Under the pieces are notes generated by a model. The model saw only the letters and a program-made list of their open reading frames with translations. It made no database searches and was not told where the DNA came from. From positions 1-47,922 of the forward strand of contig CAJXKB010000015.1 in NCBI GenBank assembly GCA_913055825.1: DNA of 47,922 nt. Direction: 5' to 3'. Origin of the DNA: an uncultured Bacteroidota bacterium. Its GTDB lineage: Bacteria; Bacteroidota; Bacteroidia; Bacteroidales; F082. Shown here in pieces: positions 7,284-14,514 of this stretch. A program made the translations under genes and the position numbers. Position 1 is the stretch's first letter; each line of letters opens with the position of its first letter.

Positions 7284-8540
7284 TCAGAATGTAATTTCTA
7301 TTTGGTGTTGGTTGTCGAGATAATCATAACGGATTTTCATTTCATAGTGATGAACAATTTTTTGAACGATGGCCAGGCCGATTCCCATAAATCCCTCCTC
7401 CGAACCACGTGTAAATTGTCTAAACAATTCATTAGTAGGTAATTGTGGGTTGTTACCCGAATTGGCAATTTCAAACTCGCTCTCCGTTAGACGGATTCGT
7501 AAAAACCCGTCCTTAATGTTATGCCTGACCCCATTTTTAATTAGATTATTAATCAGAATATCGGCCAATGAAGGATCCATTACTTTTTTGGGCCGGGCAA
7601 TTAAATTTTTTTCGAGACGGATATTTTTTGATTCCATCATATCCCGGTAAAGTTCGAGATTTTTATTAATGAGCGCTATAAAATCGATAGGTTCCTTACG
7701 CGAAAACTGATTTTTATCAATACGGGCCAGCAGGCCCAGGCTTTTGATGATATCTGAAAGCCGGTTGGTGGACGAAAATATGGAGCCTGCCAGTTGAAAT
7801 TGTTTCTCTGTGCTCAACTCCTGATACAAAAGCTCAGTTTTATTTTTTATGACTGACAACGGGGTTTGTACTTCGTGAAATAAATTTCCGGTAAACTCTT
7901 TCACTCCTTCATAATCGCTGATAAGCTTATCTGTCATTTCCTTCAGTACCTGGTTTAATTCATTAAACTCAATAACTTCCGAGGGCTTAAACGGTTCACG
8001 TTTAGGACTTTCCAAACTAAAATCCTGCATGGTTTTCAGCGACCTGAAAAAGTCAGCCCATACCCTACCCAAAATATAGCGATTTAAAAAATAGGTCAGG
8101 GCAAGGTAAAGCAGTAACATCAACATAATAACCAAAGCCACCTTCTCAATGAGATAATTGGAAGTAATCAGCGATTTGTAAATACGAATCCTATAAAAGC
8201 TATCACCGCTTTTCACTACTGTACTTAAACTCCGGTAAGGCATATAGGCATTATTGACTTTGTTGTACAGAACGGTATCCCGTAATTCAAAAGGAACCGG
8301 GTTTCCGACCGCTGCCACTTTTTTTATTTCAATAGGTTCGGTAGCAATAAACTGCACATTCTGAAGTGTGTCTGCCTGGCTTATTTCGTTAAAAATAAAA
8401 TGAATCCGGTTGTATAAATCGGAATTCACTTCTTTTTCGATAAGGTTTTGCATAATTTCGTACAGACCTACACCGCCAACAAAAAACACCACCAGTGAAA
8501 GTGTGATAAAATATAATGTGGTTTTGGTGAGTAGTTTCAT
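7284..8540 (-). CDS. Two-component sensor histidine kinase
   Basis: The 418-aa inner-membrane kinase has a transmembrane helix at about residues 10-29, a periplasmic sensor of about 100 residues, and a second helix at about 133-153. The dimerisation/phosphoacceptor helix has FHEVQTPLSV (H222). The ATPase domain has an N-box (INNLIKNGVRHN) and a G2 box (GIGLAIVQKIV). The first G-box is weak (EIANSGN). It overlaps the response regulator by 4 nt (ATGA) and is the second gene of that operon. The signal is unknown. The sensor domain has no motif I recognise. Confidence 0.92.
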   Translation of the reverse strand: MKLLTKTTLYFITLSLVVFFVGGVGLYEIMQNLIEKEVNSDLYNRIHFIFNEISQADTLQNVQFIATEPIEIKKVAAVGNPVPFELRDTVLYNKVNNAYMPYRSLSTVVKSGDSFYRIRIYKSLITSNYLIEKVALVIMLMLLLYLALTYFLNRYILGRVWADFFRSLKTMQDFSLESPKREPFKPSEVIEFNELNQVLKEMTDKLISDYEGVKEFTGNLFHEVQTPLSVIKNKTELLYQELSTEKQFQLAGSIFSSTNRLSDIIKSLGLLARIDKNQFSRKEPIDFIALINKNLELYRDMMESKNIRLEKNLIARPKKVMDPSLADILINNLIKNGVRHNIKDGFLRIRLTESEFEIANSGNNPQLPTNELFRQFTRGSEEGFMGIGLAIVQKIVHHYEMKIRYDYLDNQHQIEITF

Positions 8541-9214
8541 TGTGTGTCAAATTTATAACCTACCCCGTAAATAGTTTGAATAGGGTCGTTTATTCCCATT
8601 TCTTTAAGCTTTTTTCGCAGATTTTTTATCTGGGCATAAACAAAATCGTAAGAGTATGAAAAGTCCATATCGTCGCCCCAAAGGCGACCTGCCAGACTTT
8701 CTTTGGCAATAACACGACCTGCATTCGACACGAAAAACATCAATAATTCAAATTCTTTTTTTGTAAGCTCGATACTTTGCCCTCTGATTTCGGCTTGAAA
8801 CCTATCGGGGAAAATGGTAATGTCACCGGCGGTAATTTGATTGTTACCATGAAATTGAATCCTTCGCAAGAGCGATTTGATACGTGCATTGAGCTCGGCC
8901 AGGTTAAAAGGTTTTACGAGATAATCGTCGGCTCCGAATTCCAGGGCTTTCACCCTGTCGTTGATGGCATCGCGTGCGGTAATGACAATGATTCCGGCCG
9001 ATTTTTTCATGTTTTTTAAGCCTTGAATCAGGTCGAGACCGCTGCCATCCGGCAGGTTAATGTCGATGAGTACACAATCGTACGAAAAAGAGGTAATTTT
9101 ATCCTGTGCACTCACCATGTCGAAGGCCTGTTCACAAACATAGCCTTCCGGTTGCAGATAATCCACAATCGATTCCTGAATTTCATGGTCGTCTTCAACA
9201 ATTAACAACTTCAT
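8537..9214 (-). CDS. OmpR-family response regulator
   Basis: The 225-aa DNA-binding regulator has a receiver domain with acidic pocket VEDD, phosphoacceptor D51 (LIDINLPDGSG), switch threonine in VITARD and lysine in LVKPF. A winged-helix output domain follows (about residues 125-225, ending IQTIYGVGYKF). It is phosphorylated by the kinase encoded downstream. I place the start at ATG 9214 (MKLLIVEDD). A TTG three codons earlier overlaps the -7 element TAACTTTG and is unlikely. The element ends only 7 nt before this ATG, so the transcript may be leaderless. Confidence 0.93.
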   Translation of the reverse strand: MKLLIVEDDHEIQESIVDYLQPEGYVCEQAFDMVSAQDKITSFSYDCVLIDINLPDGSGLDLIQGLKNMKKSAGIIVITARDAINDRVKALEFGADDYLVKPFNLAELNARIKSLLRRIQFHGNNQITAGDITIFPDRFQAEIRGQSIELTKKEFELLMFFVSNAGRVIAKESLAGRLWGDDMDFSYSYDFVYAQIKNLRKKLKEMGINDPIQTIYGVGYKFDTQ

Positions 9215-9220
9215 AAGTTG

Positions 9221-9228
9221 CAAAGTTA
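9221..9228 (-). promoter_or_regulatory. Response-regulator promoter -7 element
   Basis: TAACTTTG matches TAnnTTTG and ends 7 nt from the ATG at 9214, which puts the expected transcription start at or within a few bases of the start codon. Confidence 0.55.
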
Positions 9229-9277
9229 TGATTTTATGGCTTTGAAGGCATACGAATGGTGAATGGCCGGCAATTTT

Positions 9278-9678
9278 ATTGGCTAAATATTATTGATGTG
9301 CCGGAATCAATCTCTTCGGGATTATTGGCAACGTTAAAAACGATTATCATCGCATCTAAACAGGAATGAGATTTTAAATTTTAAAGTCGTTGGTTTTTTT
9401 ACCACGAAGGCGCACAAAGAAGTTTCCAAATCTAACTTTAGCCACTCCAAACTCCAGGCACTTTAGGCACTCCAAACTCCACACTCCAGGCACTTTTTTT
9501 ACCACGAAGGCGCTCGAAGGGTTTTCACAAAGGCGCACAAAGGGTGTTTTTTTGCAAGGGCTTTTGAAGCAGCAGAATGTTGAAAAGAAAAAATGTTACT
9601 GAGCAAAAGTTTAATAAAAAAGAGATTTGTCCATATCTTAATTTTGAAGTTGTTTAAATTGGCTAAATATTATTGATG
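9278..9678. repeat. Direct-repeat-flanked, repeat-rich spacer
   Basis: An identical 21-nt sequence beginning ATTGGCTAAATATTATTGAT occurs at 9278-9298 and 9658-9678, exactly 380 nt apart. The second copy contains the last codons and stop of the XRE gene. Between them TTTTTTTACCACGAAGGCGC occurs at 9394-9413 and 9494-9513 (100 nt apart), with tandem CACTCCAAACTCC and AAGGCGCACAAAG copies. No gene is supported. It looks like an inserted or duplicated repeat block. Confidence 0.75.
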
Positions 9679-9900
9679 CTTCTTTGATTGTTCTGTTTCC
9701 GGTTGGAATTCCAAAATGTCTCCCGGCTGACATTCCAGCACCTTGCAAATAGCGCTAAGTGTGGAAAAACGGATGGCTTTGGCCTTTCCCTTTTTCAAAA
9801 TGGAAAGGTTCGACATGGTAATGCCTACTTTTTCCGAAAGTTCCGTCAGACTCATTTTGCGCCTGGCAAGCATAACATCTAAATTTACGATTACCGCCAT
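9670..9900 (-). CDS. XRE-family transcriptional regulator (YozG-like)
   Basis: The 76-aa protein is a single Cro/CI helix-turn-helix (MSLTELSEKVGITMSNLSIL, about residues 16-35, then FSTLSAICKVLECQPGDIL). Small XRE proteins of this type commonly follow DUF2975 membrane proteins, as here (2 nt gap), and probably regulate their own operon. A longer reading frame exists upstream but overlaps the DUF2975 gene, so the ATG at 9900 is preferred. Its stop codon lies inside the 21-nt repeat, so the last residues could have been altered by that event. Confidence 0.88.
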   Translation of the reverse strand: MAVIVNLDVMLARRKMSLTELSEKVGITMSNLSILKKGKAKAIRFSTLSAICKVLECQPGDILEFQPETEQSKKHQ

Positions 9901-9902
9901 AC

Positions 9903-10529
9903 TTATATTGTTAAGTCTTTTTCCCTTTGCAATTTTAAGCCGGTAATAAAAATATGAGCAAGTACCCAAATAATTAAGGCATCCCAAAGCATATGAATAT
10001 TTAAATTATCAAAAAAACCACCACTTAGTATTTTAACATTATCAAGTTGAATATGGTCTATAAAATAGGAATAAATAAACTGGGCGAAAACCGTTCTGAC
10101 TAACCATAAGCCCACATAGACATACGATATTTTTTTTAGAAGTGAAATGTTATGTATTGAAAAGATTTCACCCTGTTTCACATTTTTAATAAATTTCCTG
10201 AATATCCATAAGATATAGATTCCAATTAGAACGAAGAATAGAATTACGATAGCAATCTTTTTTGCTATAAATACGGGGGGATCAACAATTTTAGATAAAT
10301 GTGAATAAGTGATTAATTTTAATGTTGTGTGCTGGTTTAAGTGACCGGTTTCCTGTATATTAATACTTATCGGCAAATGTAAAGATGTGCCAACATTAGT
10401 TTCAATTCCGGTATATAGCAAAATATTGTCAAATAACATAACAAAAGAGATAACTATTGATAGCCAAAACAGAACATTGGTTACCCAGTAAATTATCCGA
10501 ATACTTAAGGGAGGTTTTTTTGTTTCCAT
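9903..10529 (-). CDS. DUF2975 family membrane protein
   Basis: The 208-aa protein has four hydrophobic helices, at about residues 10-35, 88-112, 134-154 and 178-196. An extracytoplasmic loop of about 50 residues lies between the first two. Topology, length and the adjacent small XRE gene fit DUF2975. The function is unknown. The pair is presumed to be a membrane protein with its regulator. A TATCTTTG -7 element lies 26 nt upstream of the ATG. Confidence 0.82.
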   Translation of the reverse strand: METKKPPLSIRIIYWVTNVLFWLSIVISFVMLFDNILLYTGIETNVGTSLHLPISINIQETGHLNQHTTLKLITYSHLSKIVDPPVFIAKKIAIVILFFVLIGIYILWIFRKFIKNVKQGEIFSIHNISLLKKISYVYVGLWLVRTVFAQFIYSYFIDHIQLDNVKILSGGFFDNLNIHMLWDALIIWVLAHIFITGLKLQREKDLTI

Positions 10530-10554
10530 GATAACTGCAGTTAAATTGTTTTGG

Positions 10555-10562
10555 CAAAGATA
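10555..10562 (-). promoter_or_regulatory. DUF2975-xre promoter -7 element
   Basis: TATCTTTG on the minus strand matches TAnnTTTG. Confidence 0.55.
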
Positions 10563-10855
10563 ATCAAGAATTATTAAAAGTCAACATATATTTATTGTTT
10601 ATCAATAAAAATTAATTGAAAATTAATAATAAAACTATTTGAGTTGGGCTTTAAAGTTCTGTTTTTGTCTATCAATTGAGCAGGAAACCTGCCTACGGAA
10701 AGGGAATGTAAATACCTTTTTCATTGACATATTTATCTGTTGTGGGAGGCGACAAAAGGATTACAGGGCATGAGAATGGTTAATGGTTCGCAATTTTGTT
10801 TTCTTCTGTCGCTGACGCCCGAAACACTTAGGCATCGTAACTAATCCTTGGCGGC
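10563..10855. other. Spacer with small palindrome and diverged repeat
   Basis: No gene is visible. GCAGGAAACCTGC (10680-10692) is a perfect hairpin sequence. 10767-10800 matches 9247-9280 at 27 of 34 positions (GGCAT..GAATGGT.AATGG...GCAATTTT), so diverged copies of one spacer element flank the DUF2975/XRE genes. Confidence 0.55.
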
Positions 10856-11986
10856 TCACAGTATAAAATCAAGATAATTTTCTTTGTTGATAAGCTGAAA
10901 ATCATTTCCGTACTGTTCCTGCCATGTTTTCGGGATTTTTACTTTTTTCTTACCTGATTTTATTTCAAAAGCAAAGTATTTGCCCTGCGTTTCTTCGATA
11001 TAATCAATTTCTGAACCGGTGTAAGTCCGCCAAAAATAGCTGTTGGCATGTTTATTTTCGTACACAAGTTTTTTCTTTCGTTCGGAAAGAAGAAAATTTT
11101 CCCAAAGTGCCCCCATATCATTTCTATTAGTGGGAGGGAGCAAGTTATCCAGCAAAATATTACGGATACCGTTATCATAAAAATAAAACTTTTGTGATTT
11201 GCTGATTTCCTTACGTAAATTACGGCTAAAAGCCGGAAGTCGGTAAATGACAAATGATTGTTCCAACAGATAAAGATAGCGCTCAATGGTTTCGCGGTTT
11301 AATCCCAACTGACGCCCGAGTTCGTGAAGGCTAACCTGTGAACCCGTCTGAAATGCCAAAAGGCGTAATAAGTCACGAATCTTAAAAGGATATCTGATAT
11401 TTTCCAGTTCCAAAATATCTTTGTAAATATAGGAAGAGGCGATTTCACGCAAATAGTCTTCTTTTTCATGGTAACCGGTCAGATTTATTACTTCGGGATA
11501 TTGTCCGTAAATAAGCCTTTCTTCCAATTGATTGTCTAACTCAAACCGGTTATGCAGTTTCGACAATTCGCCCATTGAAACAGGGAAAAGTGTGTAAACT
11601 TTTTTCCGTCCGGTGAGTGATTCAGTTACCCTGTTTGATAATAAAAATGAAGATGACCCTGTGACTAAAACTTTCAGTTTAGGAATTTCGTCATGCAAAA
11701 TCTTCAGGTTGATACCAATATCCGGAATGCGCTGACCTTCATCAATAAACAAGATTTCATAGCCATGAACAAGTGATTTGAGTTTAGAAAGATCACGACT
11801 TGACAAAATGTCAATATATTTTGATTGATCGGCGTTGACCATTAGTGTTTTCAATCCGGTTTTTTCGAGTATTAGCTTTGATAAAGTAGTTTTTCCGGCT
11901 TGTCGCGGCCCGTACAAAAGAATAATCTTACCCGATCGGATTAAATCGTCTAAAATCCGGTTTGTGATAAGGCGTGGTATAAGCAT
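10856..11986 (-). CDS. AAA ATPase with DUF4143 domain
   Basis: From the preferred start the protein has 376 aa. Near the N-terminus is a Walker A motif (LLYGPRQAGKTTL). A Walker B-like strand follows (ILFIDEGQRI), then the sensor-type VLVTGSSSF. The middle is winged-helix-like (SLHELGRQLGLNRETIERYL). The C-terminus is a DUF4143/PD-(D/E)XK-like domain (SEIDYIEETQGKYFAFEIKSG) with the D and E-x-K pattern of that nuclease fold. The cellular role of this widespread family is not established. A GTG six codons upstream lies almost at the predicted transcription start, so the ATG at 11986 (MLIPRLITNR) is chosen. Confidence 0.87.
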   Translation of the reverse strand: MLIPRLITNRILDDLIRSGKIILLYGPRQAGKTTLSKLILEKTGLKTLMVNADQSKYIDILSSRDLSKLKSLVHGYEILFIDEGQRIPDIGINLKILHDEIPKLKVLVTGSSSFLLSNRVTESLTGRKKVYTLFPVSMGELSKLHNRFELDNQLEERLIYGQYPEVINLTGYHEKEDYLREIASSYIYKDILELENIRYPFKIRDLLRLLAFQTGSQVSLHELGRQLGLNRETIERYLYLLEQSFVIYRLPAFSRNLRKEISKSQKFYFYDNGIRNILLDNLLPPTNRNDMGALWENFLLSERKKKLVYENKHANSYFWRTYTGSEIDYIEETQGKYFAFEIKSGKKKVKIPKTWQEQYGNDFQLINKENYLDFIL

Positions 11987-12003
11987 AATCAAATCATTTT
12001 CCA

Positions 12004-12062
12004 CAAAAGTATAAAAATTTATGGTTAACCATAAAAATTCACGTTAATATTTATGGTTAACC
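12004..12062 (-). promoter_or_regulatory. AAA/DUF4143 promoter with palindromic operator
   Basis: The minus-strand -7 element TACTTTTG is at 12004-12011. Just upstream is a perfect 18-nt palindrome TTTATGGTTAACCATAAA (12018-12035), and TTTATGGTTAACC recurs at 12050-12062, 32 nt (three helical turns) away. The palindrome covers the -33 region, so a dimeric regulator could block transcription. Confidence 0.6.
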
Positions 12063-12401
12063 GGCAATTTTAAAGGTAAAATAGTTGGATAATTTTCCTC
12101 ATTCTCAATCGTCAATTATTCATTATTCATTTTTCATTTTTCATTTTATATGTTGTACTTGCGGCAGGGGGCGCAGCGGCATCCCCCGCAGGGCTGTGGC
12201 GATGTGAAGCAGGCCGGCGACAGCGACCGCAGGAAGCTCGTTGCCGGACGTAGCGGAACACGCCACAGCCCTGTGGGGATACAGCGAAGCACCCGGCAGC
12301 CGCCCAAAAAATCAGGATTGTTTTTTTGTGAAAAGCAACGAAACACGAAGCTAAAATTTTCTTAATTTAGCACAACGCAAACCTATTAAAAGTATAAACA
12401 G
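12063..12401. other. Spacer upstream of elbB
   Basis: From 12095 to 12148 the sequence is a low-complexity run of CATT/TTCATTTT units. It is followed by the GC-rich hairpin (12161-12303) and an AT-rich elbB leader. TAATTTAG near 12363 is a one-mismatch -7 element for elbB. Confidence 0.6.
12161..12303. repeat. GC-rich long hairpin element
   Basis: About 143 nt with much higher GC than its surroundings. CCCCGCAGGGCTGTGGCG (12184-12201) pairs with CGCCACAGCCCTGTGGGG (12261-12278) at 17 of 18 positions. The stem continues outward imperfectly to GCGGC (12161) and GCCGC (12303). The inner part has a smaller GCCGGC/GCCGG hairpin. Open frames across it are compositional and not convincing genes. 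It is probably a mobile palindromic repeat or structured RNA. Confidence 0.7.
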
Positions 12402-13064
12402 ATGGGAAAGAAAAAATTTGCAGTGGTTTTGTCGGGCTGCGGTGTATATGACGGTGCCGAAATCCACGAAGCTACGATGACCATGTTGTCAATAATTGAA
12501 GCCGGGGCAGCTTATCAGTGTTTTGCCCCCGATATACCTCAATACCACGTAATTAACCACCTCACAGGTGATGAAATGGACGAAAGTAGAAATGTGCTGA
12601 TTGAATCGGCGCGCATTGCCCGGGGCGACATTAAAGCCTTAAGCGAATTTAAGGCTTCGGATTATGATGCCATCATCTTTCCGGGTGGTTTTGGAGCTGC
12701 AAAAAATCTGTCAACGGTTGCTTTTGATGGCGCCGATGCCACGGTAAACCCCGAAGTGGAAGATGCCATAAAACAGATGCTTGCGGTGCATAAACCCATC
12801 GGTGCGCTGTGTATTTCGCCTGCTGTGGTTGCCAAAGTAATTCAGGGCGTGGAAGTTACCATTGGTAATGATAAGGGAACCATTGAAGCTATTGAAAAAA
12901 TGGGGAGTAAACACCGTGTTACAACGCACGGGCAGGTAGTTCACGACCATAAATACAACGTCTTTACAACGCCATGCTATATGCTTGATGCCACAATTTT
13001 GGATATTAAAGAAGATGCTGCTGCAGTGGTGAAGAAGATGGTAAAAGAGATGGTGGAAAAGTAA
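12402..13064 (+). CDS. elbB: Isoprenoid biosynthesis glyoxalase ElbB (DJ-1/PfpI superfamily)
   Basis: The 220-aa protein matches ElbB in length and motifs: VVLSGCGVYDGAEIHEA at the N-terminus, YDAIIFPGGFGAAKNL (about residues 88-103), and the nucleophile elbow GALCISP (C137). The family is a class I glutamine amidotransferase-like fold with reported glyoxalase activity on methylglyoxal-type aldehydes; a link to isoprenoid synthesis was proposed from E. coli genetics. It ends 14 nt from the convergent ygeW gene. Its physiological role here is inferred only from family. Confidence 0.93.
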   Translation: MGKKKFAVVLSGCGVYDGAEIHEATMTMLSIIEAGAAYQCFAPDIPQYHVINHLTGDEMDESRNVLIESARIARGDIKALSEFKASDYDAIIFPGGFGAAKNLSTVAFDGADATVNPEVEDAIKQMLAVHKPIGALCISPAVVAKVIQGVEVTIGNDKGTIEAIEKMGSKHRVTTHGQVVHDHKYNVFTTPCYMLDATILDIKEDAAAVVKKMVKEMVEK

Positions 13065-13078
13065 TTTACCGGATTTGT

Positions 13079-14266
13079 TTAATCACTGATTCTCTTTCTG
13101 TTCTTTTTCAAAATATTCTGTAACATTTCGGCCGGATTTTCAAACTGTTGTGTAAACATCATGGCTGCAATAATGTAAGGTTTGTAGCCGGCTTCAAGAT
13201 AAGTTTTGATGCGGTATTTTTCAAAAACTTCACCATCCACTTCGCCTTCTTTGCATGAAATCCCCGAAATGTCGGCAGGCAAACAGTGCATGTAAAGTGC
13301 ATCACCATTTTTGGTCAGGTTCATTTTTTCTTCATCATATTCCCAATCTTTATGATTGGCATTTTCGGCCAAACAGGTTTTTTCGAGGGCATCCAATCCC
13401 GCCTGATCATTGGTTTGCAGTAGTTTAGTGCGTTTCTGCATGATGTGATAAGGTGCCCAGCTTTTGGGATAAACGATATCGGCATCACGAACAGCTTCTT
13501 TCATTGAATGGCTGATTTTGAAACTGCCGCCGCTGGCAACAGCCTGTTTTTTAGCCTGCTCAACAACTTCGGGAATCAGCTCATAGCCTTCAGGATAAGC
13601 CAGTTCGATATCCATACCAAAACGCGACATCAAACCGATAATACCCTGCGGAACCGACATGGGTTTGCCGTAACTGGGCGAATAGGCCCAACTCATCACA
13701 ATTTTCTTTCCTTTGAGATTTTCCAGCGAACCAAACTCGTTTTTCAAATGCAACAAATCGGCCATGGATTGTGTAGGATGGTCAATGTCACTCTGTAAGT
13801 TTACGATGCCCGGGCGCCTCGGCAATACGCCTTTGGCAAAGCCTTCATCTAAGGCTTTGCCCACTTCGCGCATATATTTATTTCCCTCTCCCAAAAACAT
13901 ATCATCGCGGATACCGATAAAATCGGCCAGAAAAGAAATCATATTGGCTGTTTCGCGAACCGTTTCACCATGGGCAATCTGCGATTTGCTTTCGTCCAGA
14001 TCCTGAATTTCAAGGCCGAGCAAATTTGCAGCTGACGCAAAAGAAAAACGCGTGCGGGTAGAGTTGTCCCTGAACTGCGAAATGGCCAGCCCCGAATCGA
14101 AAACTTTGGGAGAAATATTCTCACTGCGCATATCTTTTAATATCTGTGCTACATCCAGCACTGCTTTTAATTCTTCTTCTGTTTTTTCCCAGGTTAACAG
14201 GAAATCTTTTTTATATAAGTCCGTTTTAAACCGGCTAAGTGCTTCTATTTTATCTTTTAATTTCAT
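13079..14266 (-). CDS. ygeW: Knotted carbamoyltransferase YgeW
   Basis: This 395-aa member of the aspartate/ornithine carbamoyltransferase superfamily matches the YgeW subgroup in length and sequence. The carbamoyl-phosphate loop is FRDNSTRTRFSF. The linker motif is DHPTQSMADLLHL, and HCLPADISG is the HCLP active-site motif. The natural acceptor substrate of YgeW proteins is unknown. In E. coli ygeW sits with ygeX and ygeY in a gene cluster linked to purine/selenium metabolism; here only ygeY is adjacent. I use the ATG at 14266 because TAAATTTG (14282-14289) lies inside the longer open frame, and 395 aa fits the family. Confidence 0.9.
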   Translation of the reverse strand: MKLKDKIEALSRFKTDLYKKDFLLTWEKTEEELKAVLDVAQILKDMRSENISPKVFDSGLAISQFRDNSTRTRFSFASAANLLGLEIQDLDESKSQIAHGETVRETANMISFLADFIGIRDDMFLGEGNKYMREVGKALDEGFAKGVLPRRPGIVNLQSDIDHPTQSMADLLHLKNEFGSLENLKGKKIVMSWAYSPSYGKPMSVPQGIIGLMSRFGMDIELAYPEGYELIPEVVEQAKKQAVASGGSFKISHSMKEAVRDADIVYPKSWAPYHIMQKRTKLLQTNDQAGLDALEKTCLAENANHKDWEYDEEKMNLTKNGDALYMHCLPADISGISCKEGEVDGEVFEKYRIKTYLEAGYKPYIIAAMMFTQQFENPAEMLQNILKKNRKRISD

Positions 14267-14281
14267 TTCAATTTTTTTTTG

Positions 14282-14289
14282 CAAATTTA
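14282..14289 (-). promoter_or_regulatory. ygeW promoter -7 element
   Basis: TAAATTTG matches TAnnTTTG and lies 15 nt upstream of ATG 14266. It excludes the start at 14305. Confidence 0.6.
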
Positions 14290-14337
14290 TATCTCTATTT
14301 AACATCTTTTAGAAAACTATTGATTTTGTAGTGGGTC

Positions 14338-14449
14338 ATAAGAAAACGTTAAAGACAAGGCTTTCGAAGCTTTTGAAATTAAGGAGTCCCGATAAATCGG
14401 GATGACTGGTTCAAAAGCGAGAGTAACGCAGTATTTGACGTTTTCTTAT
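14338..14449. repeat. Nested long palindrome (MITE- or cruciform-like)
   Basis: Three concentric inverted pairs share one centre near 14394. ATAAGAAAACGTTAAA (14338-14353) pairs with 14434-14449 at 15 of 16 positions. GCTTTTGAA (14369-14377) pairs exactly with TTCAAAAGC (14410-14418). TCCCGAT (14387-14393) pairs exactly with ATCGGGA (14396-14402). The whole 112-nt unit can form one long hairpin, lies upstream of the ygeW promoter, and encodes nothing. Confidence 0.8.
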
Positions 14450-14463
14450 AGCCACTATTTAAC

Positions 14464-14494
14464 AAAAAAGGGCGGTAAATGTTGCCCCCCTTTT
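14464..14494 (-). terminator. ygeY terminator
   Basis: On the minus strand a GGGC...GCCC hairpin is followed by TTTTTT, 20 nt after the ygeY stop. The stem is short and imperfect. It would separate ygeY from ygeW transcription. Confidence 0.5.
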
Positions 14495-14514
14495 ATCATC
14501 CAAAAATACCGGAT

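Noticed and set aside
7098-9214. Two-component system as a third cassette
   Set aside because: No inverse core complementary to GTTGCGTACC (7088-7097) was found to its right, and the genes look chromosomal. The array seems to end at 7088.
9394-9550. CRISPR-like array from the ACCACGAAGGCGC repeats
   Set aside because: Only two full copies, 100 nt apart and without regular spacers, and no cas genes in the window.
9390-9602. 70-codon frame in the repeat block
   Set aside because: Codons come from ACCACGAAGGCGC and CACTCC repeats. No conserved protein features.
12150-12365. 71-codon open frame on the plus strand and a 66-codon frame opposite, both across the GC-rich hairpin
   Set aside because: Open only because of high GC. 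No promoter or start signal fits, the sequence is dominated by the inverted repeat, and both strands are open at once.
14267-14305. 13-codon N-terminal extension of YgeW
   Set aside because: The -7 element at 14282-14289 lies inside it and the shorter protein matches the family length.
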